Assembly: GCF_030866785.1 (NCBI RefSeq)
Contig: NZ_CP133018.1
Location: 3,844,001-3,908,000 of the forward strand
Direction: 5' to 3'
DNA: 64,000 nt
DNA from: Agromyces protaetiae
GTDB taxonomy: Bacteria > Actinomycetota > Actinomycetes > Actinomycetales > Microbacteriaceae
The notes below the pieces were generated by a model. The model ran no database searches, was not told where the DNA came from, and saw only the letters and a program-made list of their open reading frames with translations. Numbering within the stretch: position 1 is the stretch's first letter; each line of letters begins with the position of its first letter. The position numbers were made by a program, and so were the translations under genes. Of this stretch, positions 44,568 to 52,153 are shown piece after piece.

Positions 44568-45472
44568 GAGCGGTCCATCCCGGGGAAGAGGCTGGCGCCC
44601 TTCGAGAAGCGACTGAGCACGACGAGGATGAGGATCGTGACGAGCAGCAGGAAGATGCCGAGCGCCGTGCCGTACCCCCACATCAGGAAGGCGCTGATCT
44701 GCTGCTGGATGAGCGCCGAGATCATGATCTCTTTCGATGAGCCGAGCAGTGCGGGGATGATGTAGAAGCCCAACCCCAGGATGAACACGGTCACCGACCC
44801 CGCGAAGATGCCCGCTCGCGAGAGCGGCAGGTACACCGTGAAGAATGCGGTGATCGGCCGGGCGCCGAGATTCGCCGCCGCCGGCAGCAGCGTGCGGTCG
44901 ATCTTCGCCATCGCGGAGTACAGCGGAAGGACCATGAACGGCAGTAGCACCTGCGCCATGCCGAGCGCGACCCCGAACGTGGTCCGGATGAGCGGGACGG
45001 GCCCGATACCGATCGCCTGGAGGAAGCCGTTGATGGGTCCGGTGTCCTGAAGGAGGACGAGCCAGGCGAGGGTGCGGACGAGGATGCTCGTCCAGAGCGG
45101 CAGCATGACGCACAGCTGCAGGACGTTCCGGGTCCGGTCACTGACGATGGTCATCAGGTAGGCGTACGGGTACGCGAGCAGGAGACAGACGAGCGTCACG
45201 ACGAACGCCGTGCCGAAGGTGCGCGCGGTGACGATGAGGTTCGTCTCGTTCGTCAGCAGCCAGACATAGTTCTGCAGGCCCGGTTGCGGGTCGGTGAGCG
45301 AGCGGACGAGGACGTCGAAGAGCGGGACGACGAAGAACAGCAGGACCGCGGCGAACGCGGGCACCAGGAGCAGAAGTGGGCGCCAGTTGCGAGGCGCCCG
45401 CTTCTGCCCGCTGGGTTCGTCTCCGTCACTGAGCACGTTCGCCGCAGCGATGGAGCCGAGTTGGGTGGTCAT
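44564..45472 (-). CDS. Polyamine-type ABC transporter permease (PotB-like)
   Basis: A 302-residue permease with an approximately 30-residue hydrophilic N-terminus, first helix LLLLVPAFAAVLLFFVVPLF, LLAYPYAYLMTIVSDRTRN, and the EAA loop LPAAANLGARPITAFFTVYLP. It starts ten bases after the binding-protein stop. It probably forms a heterodimer with the PotC-like subunit. Confidence 0.9.
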   Translation of the reverse strand: MTTQLGSIAAANVLSDGDEPSGQKRAPRNWRPLLLLVPAFAAVLLFFVVPLFDVLVRSLTDPQPGLQNYVWLLTNETNLIVTARTFGTAFVVTLVCLLLAYPYAYLMTIVSDRTRNVLQLCVMLPLWTSILVRTLAWLVLLQDTGPINGFLQAIGIGPVPLIRTTFGVALGMAQVLLPFMVLPLYSAMAKIDRTLLPAAANLGARPITAFFTVYLPLSRAGIFAGSVTVFILGLGFYIIPALLGSSKEIMISALIQQQISAFLMWGYGTALGIFLLLVTILILVVLSRFSKGASLFPGMDRS

Positions 45473-45482
45473 GCTCGAGTGC

Positions 45483-46604
45483 TCAGTTTCCGGTCGTCCA
45501 GTCGGCCCATGCCGCGTTCAGCGCGTCGTAGTGCTCGATCCAGAAGTCGAGGTCTGAGGCGTGCCCGGTGTCGAGCCGGTCCGTCGTCAGCCATTCCTGC
45601 AGGAGATCGTCGACCTCCGGGTCCGCGTTGACGTTGACCGGGCTGTACGACGTCAGCTCCGTCGCGCGAGCCTGCTGCTCAGCGCCGAGGAAGACGTTGA
45701 TCGCGGCGTGCGCGGCCTGCGGATCCTTCACGCCCTTCGGGATGGCGAGCGAGTCCACCAGGACGATCCAGTCCTCCCACATCGGGGCGACCGGCGCGCC
45801 CGCAGCAGCGGCGCCGTAGCCTCGTCCGGACCAGACCAGGCCCATGACCGCCTCGCCGCTCTCGAGCTGTTGCTGCGCCTGCGCACCCGTGGTCCAGGTG
45901 ATGAGATCGTCACCCAGATCCTTGTAGAGGTCGAGGCCGGTGGGGATGTCCTCGGGCGTGATGTCGGCCGGGTCCTTGCCCTGGGCCAGGAACCCGAACT
46001 CGATCATCTCCTGCGAGGGGTACGTGGACTGGCCGACGGTCCGCTTGCCCGGGAACTTCTCCGTGTCGAAGAAGTCCGCGGCGCTCGTCGGTGGATTCTC
46101 ACCGAAGGCGTCGGTGTTGTACGCGACGACGAGTCCGTACAGGATGTTCGGCACCATGCAGTCGTCGGTGATGGTGCCCTCGGGAACGTTGGAGACATCC
46201 AGCAGGGAGTAGTCGATCTCCTCGTAGAGCTCGCCGCAGCCCTCAGCGGTGTCGAGGTTTCCGGTGATGACGAGGTCCCACTGCGATGACCCGCTTTCGA
46301 CCATCGCCTTGAGCTTTCCGGTGTCGAACGCGTCCTGGAGGAACGTGGCGCCGGACTGCGTGGCGAACGGGTCCCAGATCGCCTCGGCCTGGCCGTCTTG
46401 GAGGATGCCACCGGAGCCGGCGTAGGTGAGGGTGACTCCCGAGAGCACGCCCTCGGCGATCTCGCCCGCGACCGGCGTGCCCAGATCGCGCTCTTCCGGC
46501 GGCGTCGCGGGTTCCGTCCCCGCACAGCCGGCGAGGAGTGCGATCGTCGCTGGGATCGCGAGCACGCTCGCCAGCCGACGCGGATGATTCCTGTCTGATC
46601 TCAT
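45483..46604 (-). CDS. Polyamine-type ABC substrate-binding lipoprotein (PotD/SBP_bac_8-like)
   Basis: A 373-residue lipoprotein: signal peptide with lipobox LLAGC (Cys27), then the two-lobe fold with LTYAGSGGILQDGQAEAIWDPFATQSG and LKAMVESGSSQWDLVITG near the first hinge, and PNILYGLVVAYNTDAFGENPPTSAADFF at the second. The family also binds thiamine, opines or phosphonates, so polyamine is inferred from the adjacent amine oxidases. A 206-base region with two palindromes precedes it. Confidence 0.88.
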   Translation of the reverse strand: MRSDRNHPRRLASVLAIPATIALLAGCAGTEPATPPEERDLGTPVAGEIAEGVLSGVTLTYAGSGGILQDGQAEAIWDPFATQSGATFLQDAFDTGKLKAMVESGSSQWDLVITGNLDTAEGCGELYEEIDYSLLDVSNVPEGTITDDCMVPNILYGLVVAYNTDAFGENPPTSAADFFDTEKFPGKRTVGQSTYPSQEMIEFGFLAQGKDPADITPEDIPTGLDLYKDLGDDLITWTTGAQAQQQLESGEAVMGLVWSGRGYGAAAAGAPVAPMWEDWIVLVDSLAIPKGVKDPQAAHAAINVFLGAEQQARATELTSYSPVNVNADPEVDDLLQEWLTTDRLDTGHASDLDFWIEHYDALNAAWADWTTGN

Positions 46605-46647
46605 GGCTTCTCGCTCCGTCGTGATGGGTGTCCGGTGCGAGGCGAGT

Positions 46648-46669
46648 CGTCCGATACGTGAATCGGACG
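46648..46669. promoter_or_regulatory. Inverted repeat upstream of the polyamine-type ABC operon
   Basis: CGTCCGAT-ACGTGA-ATCGGACG has perfect eight-base arms and is 44 bases ahead of the binding-protein ATG. Position and symmetry suit an operator over the promoter or leader. Confidence 0.45.
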
Positions 46670-46729
46670 TGGCTTCGGCGCCGGGGTTGCCGATCATTGT
46701 TCAGCGGAAGACGGCGGGCACGGCGTGCT

Positions 46730-46744
46730 CGTTTGGCCCAAACG
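46730..46744. promoter_or_regulatory. CGTTTGG palindrome in the same upstream region
   Basis: CGTTTGG-C-CCAAACG has perfect seven-base arms. CGTTTG also occurs twice as direct repeats upstream of the pucR-type gene (48253, 48276), so a shared PucR-type binding element is possible. Confidence 0.4.
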
Positions 46745-46810
46745 GAGTCCGAAGATTAGCCAGATGTCGAACATCGCGCCCACGCGGTCGGGCAGTCCGG
46801 GCGGGCGGGC

Positions 46811-48235
46811 TCAGCCCTCTGGCCAGCCGACCCGGTCGGCGGCCTCGAGCGCGATCCACAGCATCGCCGTCCCGGCCGACGTGGTCGGATCGAGGCCGCT
46901 GATCTTCGCCACTGAGCGCAACCGGTACATGAGCGTGTGCCGATGGATGTGCAGCTCCGCCGCGGCCTTAGCGGCGGACCGATCACGTCGCAGGTAGGTC
47001 CGAACGGTGTCGAGCAACGTCGCGTCGTGGGCGCGGTCGTGCGCGAGCAACGGCGACAAATAGTGCTCGGCGATGAGCCGGCACTCGTCGGGCGCGGTCG
47101 GGACGATGGCGGTGACGGCGGCGGGCGCGAAGACCCGGGGGGCGCCGGGGCGCGCCGACGCCAGGGCCATCTTCGCCTGTCGTGCAGCGTGCTGCGGCGG
47201 GTTCAGCGAGGAGATGGGTTCACTCACACCGATCTTGGCGCCCTCGCCGAGGCGCTGCCGCAGATCCGACTGCACCCGGGGATCGGACGCGCAGAACAGG
47301 ATGAACGTCTCGTCCTGCCACGCCCCGAGCAGGGGTGCTCCCCACAGCGCCGGGGCGGCGGACCGGTCGACGCCGTTCGTCTCCCACTGCACGGCGGCCG
47401 CGACCATCTGGCCGGCGCGCACGTGCCCCCGTTCCTCGAGCGCGTCGGCCAGCGCTGCGTCAGATCGCACCCCGTTGATGACGTCTTCCACGACGTAGCG
47501 CGCCGCCGCTGACGCTGCCCGGTGGTCCCTGGCGTGCTGCTGAAGCTCCAGGACGACGATCGTGGAGAAACTGTGCTCGAGCGCCGGGTCGATTCGCGCG
47601 CCGTCTCGCGTCCTCAACCGGAGCTCGGCCCGGAACGGGGTCATCGGCGGCTTCAACGTCAGGATCGTCGTCGACTCGTCGAACGACGTGATCGAATCCG
47701 TCCCGGCGATTCGGAGACCTGCATCGTCGAACAGCTCGAAGTCGAGCGCGACACTTCGACAGAGACTCCGGAGCCGCTCGTCGAGCGATTCGGTGCGCGA
47801 CAACGACGTCGAGTAGGTGTCGAACACCCGATGCACCGCGGCCATCCGGCGTCCCTCGCGACGCAACGTATCGTCGATGACCCGCCTGGCGAGGTCGACG
47901 AACTTCAGGTCGAAGCTCGCCGCGAGCACGGGGAAGGATGCCTCGTCCGCGATCGACACGGCTGCGGCGCCGAGCTCGTGGACGCCGGGGCGGGGAGCGA
48001 CCACCAACCCGCTCACCCCCGACGTGATCACCGCACTGAGCCATTCACGCTGGTCTGCGGGCGGGGGAATGCCGGGCCCCGTCGTCAGGAGGAGGTCGCC
48101 CGGGCCGACCCAGTTCCACGGGTCTTCGAGGTCGACGACGTGCACCCACGACACGGGGCGGATTCCTCCCGCACGGCCTGCCAGGTAGGACAGGCCGAAC
48201 GAACGGTCGGCGACCAGTGAGTCGACATCGAGCAT
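46811..48235 (-). CDS. PucR-family transcriptional regulator
   Basis: A 474-residue regulator: an N-terminal PucR sensory domain (LAGRAGGIRPVSWVHVVDLEDPWNWVGPGDLLLTTG, read in parts, residues 18-55), a CdaR GGDEF-like middle region, and a C-terminal HTH_30 (LDTVRTYLRRDRSAAKAAAELHIHRHTLMYRL, in parts). PucR proteins activate purine, amine or polyamine catabolism. ATG 48235 has GGAGG. It is divergent from the oxidase-cupin pair and lies upstream of the polyamine-type ABC operon on the same strand. Confidence 0.9.
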   Translation of the reverse strand: MLDVDSLVADRSFGLSYLAGRAGGIRPVSWVHVVDLEDPWNWVGPGDLLLTTGPGIPPPADQREWLSAVITSGVSGLVVAPRPGVHELGAAAVSIADEASFPVLAASFDLKFVDLARRVIDDTLRREGRRMAAVHRVFDTYSTSLSRTESLDERLRSLCRSVALDFELFDDAGLRIAGTDSITSFDESTTILTLKPPMTPFRAELRLRTRDGARIDPALEHSFSTIVVLELQQHARDHRAASAAARYVVEDVINGVRSDAALADALEERGHVRAGQMVAAAVQWETNGVDRSAAPALWGAPLLGAWQDETFILFCASDPRVQSDLRQRLGEGAKIGVSEPISSLNPPQHAARQAKMALASARPGAPRVFAPAAVTAIVPTAPDECRLIAEHYLSPLLAHDRAHDATLLDTVRTYLRRDRSAAKAAAELHIHRHTLMYRLRSVAKISGLDPTTSAGTAMLWIALEAADRVGWPEG

Positions 48236-48252
48236 GAGGCCTCCAGGTTGGC

Positions 48253-48283
48253 CGTTTGTCCAGCGACGCGTGGGACGTTTGTC
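48253..48283. promoter_or_regulatory. CGTTTGTC direct repeats between pucR-type and oxidase genes
   Basis: CGTTTGTC at 48253-48260 and 48276-48283, 23 bases start to start (about two helical turns), in the 110-base divergent region. It is a possible tandem site for the PucR-type activator. Confidence 0.4.
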
Positions 48284-48345
48284 GCATTGTCGCATGAGCC
48301 TGCGTGCTGTCCGCCCGAGAGGATGGGAGCCATGGGAGGTGTGCG

Positions 48346-49563
48346 ATGAAGGTGACCGTGATCGGCGCAGGACTCTCCGGCCTGGCAGCGGCAGATGCGC
48401 TGACCGCCGCCGGCGTGGATGTCGTGGTCCTCGAGGCCCGCAACCGCGTCGGAGGACGGACCTGGTCGCAGCCCATCGGCGACGGCCTGATCGCCGAGCG
48501 CGGTGCGGAGTTCATCTTCGCGACCGACCACGCGCTGCGCGGCCTCGCTGCGCGGTTCGAAGTCCCGGTGATCTCTCACGGCGTTCGCTTCGCGCGCCGG
48601 AGCAACATGGGGCGCTACGTGTCGGCCGCCGAGCTCGATCACACGATGGACCGGCTGCGACGCACGCTCGAGCGTCTCGAAGCCGACGAGGCACCTGAGG
48701 TCTCGTTCGAAGCCCTCGGACGCGAAGCGCTCGGCGCGTCCTTCGAAGCTGACCCCGTCTATCTCCGCCTCGCGACCTCGCTCGCCGCGAACCCCGCGGC
48801 GGCGAGCGCCGCGAGTGTGCTCCACGAGTATCCGCCGGGGACCCATCTCGGACACGAGGGCCACCTCTTCGGCGGCAACCAGGCCTTGAGCCTCGCGATC
48901 GCGGCTCAGCTTCCGACTCGAGTCCGGTTCGACTCGCCCGTCGTCGCGATCGAACAGGATCGGCGCGGCGCCCTCACCACCGTCTCGGACGGCACCGAAG
49001 TCGCGAGCGACGCGGTGATCCTGACGGTGCCGTTGCCGATCCTCTCGACCATCGAGTTCGGCTTCGAACTTCCCGCGACCCTGACGGATGCCCTCTCACG
49101 GCGCGGGATGGGCGTCGCCGCAAAGATGAGTTTCGAACTGCCCGAGGGGCACGTCCGCGACACGGCGCAGCAGCATCCCGGCGCCACCTGGTGGACGTGG
49201 CAATCCCTCGCGCCCGACGCCGAACATCGGGCGGCGATGCTCACCGGCTTCGCCGGCGGACCCGCGACCCTCGACGGTCTCGACACCGCATCCGGCCCGG
49301 ACACCTGGCTGTCCCTCCTCGATGTCAGCCCGCCCGACGGGCATGACGCGCTCCTGACCGACTGGAGAGCAGATCCGTGGACGTTGGGCGCCTACTCGTT
49401 CGCGGGCCTGCACTGGCGTGCCGATGATCTCATCGCGCTCCAGGCGCCGGTCGGCCGAATGGCCCTCGCGGGCGAACACACCGGGCTCGAGCAGACCATG
49501 AACGGGGCCGTGGTGAGCGGCACTCGCGCGGCATCGGCCGTCCTTCGACAGCTGGACCGGTGA
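48346..49563 (+). CDS. Flavin amine oxidase (MAO type), copy 5
   Basis: A 405-residue FAD enzyme: VIGAGLSGLAAADALTAAG, VLEARNRVGGRTWS, and GRMALAGEHTGLEQTMNGAVVSG at the C-terminus. GGGAGGT precedes the ATG at 48346. Close relative of copy 2 at 30383. Its stop overlaps the GTG of the DddQ-like cupin gene, so the two are co-translated, and the PucR-type regulator is divergent. Confidence 0.9.
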   Translation: MKVTVIGAGLSGLAAADALTAAGVDVVVLEARNRVGGRTWSQPIGDGLIAERGAEFIFATDHALRGLAARFEVPVISHGVRFARRSNMGRYVSAAELDHTMDRLRRTLERLEADEAPEVSFEALGREALGASFEADPVYLRLATSLAANPAAASAASVLHEYPPGTHLGHEGHLFGGNQALSLAIAAQLPTRVRFDSPVVAIEQDRRGALTTVSDGTEVASDAVILTVPLPILSTIEFGFELPATLTDALSRRGMGVAAKMSFELPEGHVRDTAQQHPGATWWTWQSLAPDAEHRAAMLTGFAGGPATLDGLDTASGPDTWLSLLDVSPPDGHDALLTDWRADPWTLGAYSFAGLHWRADDLIALQAPVGRMALAGEHTGLEQTMNGAVVSGTRAASAVLRQLDR

Positions 49564-50189
49564 ACGCGGCTGCGCCGAATGCGCGCGCCCTCGTCGAGGC
49601 TGTGTCGCTCTCGCTTCGACAGGTGGTCACCACGCCGTCGATGGCGTGGGCGCACGAGCGCGTCTTCGGCACGGGGGCGCTCACGTTCTCCGAGACGGCG
49701 GAGGTCAGCGCGCATCGGCAGCCGGCGTGCGACTTCCTCGCGGAGAGCTTCGCGCGGCTCGATGACGTGCTCCGCCAGGGCACCGCCGACGCTCGTCTCC
49801 ACCAGATCGCATTGCTCTTGCGAGCGCTCGAACCCCGCCTGCACTGGACACTCGGAGACCTGGAGTCGGAGCTCTCGGACCCGCTGACGCAGAACTACGC
49901 CGAGGCCGCCGTCGTGGGCCCGAACGCATCGGTCACCTGCGACACCGTCGAGGTCAGAATCCTCGTCATGGGCCCGCACAGCACGTATCCCGAGCATTCC
50001 CACGCACTCGAATCGCTCACGCTCGTGCTCTCGGAAGGCGAATGGCGGCGCGCACGAGGGGCGTGGTTCCGGCCCGGAACAGGCGGCGTCGCGTGGAATC
50101 CGGGAGGCATCACCCACGCCATGCGCACACACCGCGAGCCGATGCTGGCGATCCGGTGCCTCGGCCTGCCTGCGCCCTTCAGCGGGTAG
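49560..50189 (+). CDS. Cupin protein resembling DMSP lyases (DddQ-like)
   Basis: A 209-residue protein, helical N-half and cupin C-half. The C-half pattern YPEHSHALESLTLVLSEGEW, then PGGITHAMRTHREPMLAIRCLG, strongly recalls DMSP-lyase cupins (HxH, PHAMRT, LLAIY). As I recall the DddQ metal site, its Glu and Tyr ligands align here with Ser and Thr (E-S-L-T). Both HxH and the late His in THAMRT are kept. It may therefore bind metal differently and act on another substrate, perhaps the product of the co-translated amine oxidase. GTG start by GTGA overlap. Confidence 0.65.
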   Translation: MNAAAPNARALVEAVSLSLRQVVTTPSMAWAHERVFGTGALTFSETAEVSAHRQPACDFLAESFARLDDVLRQGTADARLHQIALLLRALEPRLHWTLGDLESELSDPLTQNYAEAAVVGPNASVTCDTVEVRILVMGPHSTYPEHSHALESLTLVLSEGEWRRARGAWFRPGTGGVAWNPGGITHAMRTHREPMLAIRCLGLPAPFSG

Positions 50190-50210
50190 ACCTCGTGGTG
50201 CCAAGGCGTG

Positions 50211-50438
50211 TCACCGCGGTTCCGACGTCCGCGATGCCCGCCTCGAGGCGATGAGGAGGCCTATTCCGGCGAGCACTGCGACACACACGAGGGCCAGTGC
50301 GAGAGTGAGCTCGCCGCCGGTGGCGGCGAGCACGGCCGGCGACTCGCCACATGCGGTGGCGCATGCGCGCGGGGAAATGGTCACCTCGAGCGTGACAGTG
50401 CCGGGCAGTGCGTCTGGTTGCAGCGTGCCGTCGTTCAT
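50211..50438 (-). CDS. 75-residue LAATG cell-wall-anchor mini-protein
   Basis: The C-terminal half is a sortase signal: LAATG (37-41), a hydrophobic helix (44-64) and a basic tail (SRRASR). LAXTG is the preference of actinobacterial class E sortases. The N-terminal 35 residues hold two Cys (26, 30) and no signal peptide, so export is puzzling. It starts inside the previous stop (ATGA overlap). It is either a real small anchor subunit for the surface genes upstream or the 3' remnant of a longer protein. Confidence 0.6.
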   Translation of the reverse strand: MNDGTLQPDALPGTVTLEVTISPRACATACGESPAVLAATGGELTLALALVCVAVLAGIGLLIASRRASRTSEPR

Positions 50439-51412
50439 CCGAGCGCCTCGCGACGCCCGCGTTCCCGTGCCTCATCGAGACGTTCCTGGAGGCGCGTCTG
50501 CGATCGCCGCCGGCCTGCGATCCCGGCGACGACGAGCAGCGCGACGCCCGCCAGCACAGCGAGCTGTGGCCAGGGGATGGCCCAGACCAAGATCGTCTCC
50601 TTGACGGCGACCGCACCGTCCTCTGAGCCGGGGGCTGTCGCCGAGAGCTCCAGATCGACCGGCACCACGATCAGCGGCCATGCCGCCTGCTCGATCTCGA
50701 CGGTGCGCGTCTCCCCTGGGAGGAGATCACCGCGCCGTGTTCGCTCCCCTGCATTGATCTGGTCCTCGTACGCCAGTTGAGCGTTGCCGGTGTTCGTGGC
50801 GATGTACCCGATGGTGAGTGTGCCGGGAGCCAGGGGGTTCCATGAGTGTGCGTAGCTGGTGGTCACCGCGTCGATCGCCATACCGGGACGAAGTTCGCCG
50901 GCGACACGCGTGATCACTCGGAAGCCGACCCGGCTTTCCACGCCGATGGTGCCTGACCCGCCGGCGCGCTCACTTCGGATGGATGCAGCGATGCCGGCCG
51001 CGTGGTCGCCCGGGGTGGCGTTCTCCGGCACCGTCAAGGTGTACGGGATCACGGCGACGTCCCCCGGTTCCACGCGCACGCTTCCCTGGACGTCCAACCA
51101 GGTACCTGCCGCCTCGGAGGGGTGACCGGACGGCAGCATGTTGAATCGGCCGGTGCGGGTGAAATAGCCGTCTGCTGCACTGAGCCGGAACTCGGCCGCG
51201 ACGGTGCTGAGGTTCCGGACGGCGAGGTGCTCGGTGATCGTCTCTCCCGGGTCGAGTTCGTGCTCGACCCACGAGCGTCCGTCGGGCCCCGCGGCTGAGG
51301 CGGGTGTCACTGCCCACGTGATCGAGGCGGTCTGCGGCTCTTCGCTACTCAGCGGGACACCGGCTGGGAACGTCAGCGAGACGGCCGCCGCGAACGCCAG
51401 GACCAGGTTCAT
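50435..51412 (-). CDS. DUF916-like (WxL-system peptidoglycan-binding type) membrane protein
   Basis: A 325-residue exported protein with an N-terminal signal sequence, an Ig-like domain with PGETITEHLAVRNLSTVAAEFRLSAADGYF and the hallmark FNMLPS (90-95), a second beta domain, one C-terminal helix (about 278-303) and a basic cytoplasmic tail. DUF916 proteins tether WxL surface proteins in Firmicutes. Here it directly follows a WxL-like gene and precedes the LAATG mini-protein. Confidence 0.78.
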   Translation of the reverse strand: MNLVLAFAAAVSLTFPAGVPLSSEEPQTASITWAVTPASAAGPDGRSWVEHELDPGETITEHLAVRNLSTVAAEFRLSAADGYFTRTGRFNMLPSGHPSEAAGTWLDVQGSVRVEPGDVAVIPYTLTVPENATPGDHAAGIAASIRSERAGGSGTIGVESRVGFRVITRVAGELRPGMAIDAVTTSYAHSWNPLAPGTLTIGYIATNTGNAQLAYEDQINAGERTRRGDLLPGETRTVEIEQAAWPLIVVPVDLELSATAPGSEDGAVAVKETILVWAIPWPQLAVLAGVALLVVAGIAGRRRSQTRLQERLDEARERGRREALG

Positions 51413-51460
51413 GTGGTTCTCCCGTTCACGGCAGCCGTCCCATCGGAGCTGGACGTCTGA

Positions 51461-52093
51461 TTACTCGAACAGCGACAGCGTCAGCGTCGAGCTGTAGGAG
51501 CCCGGTGCGACCGTCGCCGGCGTGCGGAGGCTGAGATCGGCGGTCGCGGTCCACTGGCCGTCGGCGGCGATGGCGCCGGAGTCGGACGCGACGGCGAACA
51601 GCTCTTCGTCGACCAGGCCCACGTTGTTGGGTGCCTCGTTCGCGTCGACGACTGAGAAGACCTCGTCGCCGGCAGACACGCTGCCAGGGTCGGCATCGAT
51701 CAGCCGCGGGGCCCAACCGAGGTACTCCGCACCGATCGGCGCCTCGCCGTTGGACCCGATGAAGGAGGTCGCCGTCCCGAGGACGTACCAGAAGGCGCCG
51801 TCGGGGATCTCATCGGCCTCACGGGTATCGGTCACGGTCACCGTGGGCAGAGCGCCCGTGAACTCTCGGATGAGCGCGTCCGATCCGGTCTCGGTCAGCG
51901 TGGTCGAGGTTCCGGCGATCGTGAGGGCGAGCACGCCGGGTTCGTCGATCTCGGCGATGTCGACGGTGACGTCGACGTCCGAGTCGCCGAGGTGCTCCTC
52001 GGCGGTCGCCGCCCCGGCGACCGCGACGCAGCTCAACACGAGCGCGCCGAGCGCAGCGGTACCGACGCGGATGGCGTTCATTCGGTGCTTCAT
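51461..52093 (-). CDS. Secreted WxL-like beta-sandwich protein
   Basis: A 210-residue protein with a signal peptide (cleavage near AGAATAEE). The mature part starts with VDVTVDIAEIDEPGVLALTIAG and ends GSYSSTLTLSLFE, the closing-strand pattern of WxL-type surface domains, although no W-x-L motif is present. AAGGAGAG precedes ATG 52093. It is encoded between GH98 and DUF916 genes, so it may be displayed by the latter. Confidence 0.7.
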   Translation of the reverse strand: MKHRMNAIRVGTAALGALVLSCVAVAGAATAEEHLGDSDVDVTVDIAEIDEPGVLALTIAGTSTTLTETGSDALIREFTGALPTVTVTDTREADEIPDGAFWYVLGTATSFIGSNGEAPIGAEYLGWAPRLIDADPGSVSAGDEVFSVVDANEAPNNVGLVDEELFAVASDSGAIAADGQWTATADLSLRTPATVAPGSYSSTLTLSLFE

Positions 52094-52115
52094 AGGTCTC
52101 TCCTTCTCGGGTGAT

Positions 52116-52147
52116 GCGGTGGCCTCTGAGGACACAGAGGCCACCGC
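52116..52147 (-). other. Intercistronic hairpin after GH98 gene
   Basis: GCGGTGGCCTCTG, a six-base loop and the perfect 13-base complement, starting seven bases beyond the GH98 stop and ending 23 bases before the WxL-like start. No U-tract. It resembles the stems after the binding-protein genes at 17234, 21088 and 61299. Confidence 0.65.
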
Positions 52148-52153
52148 GATGGG

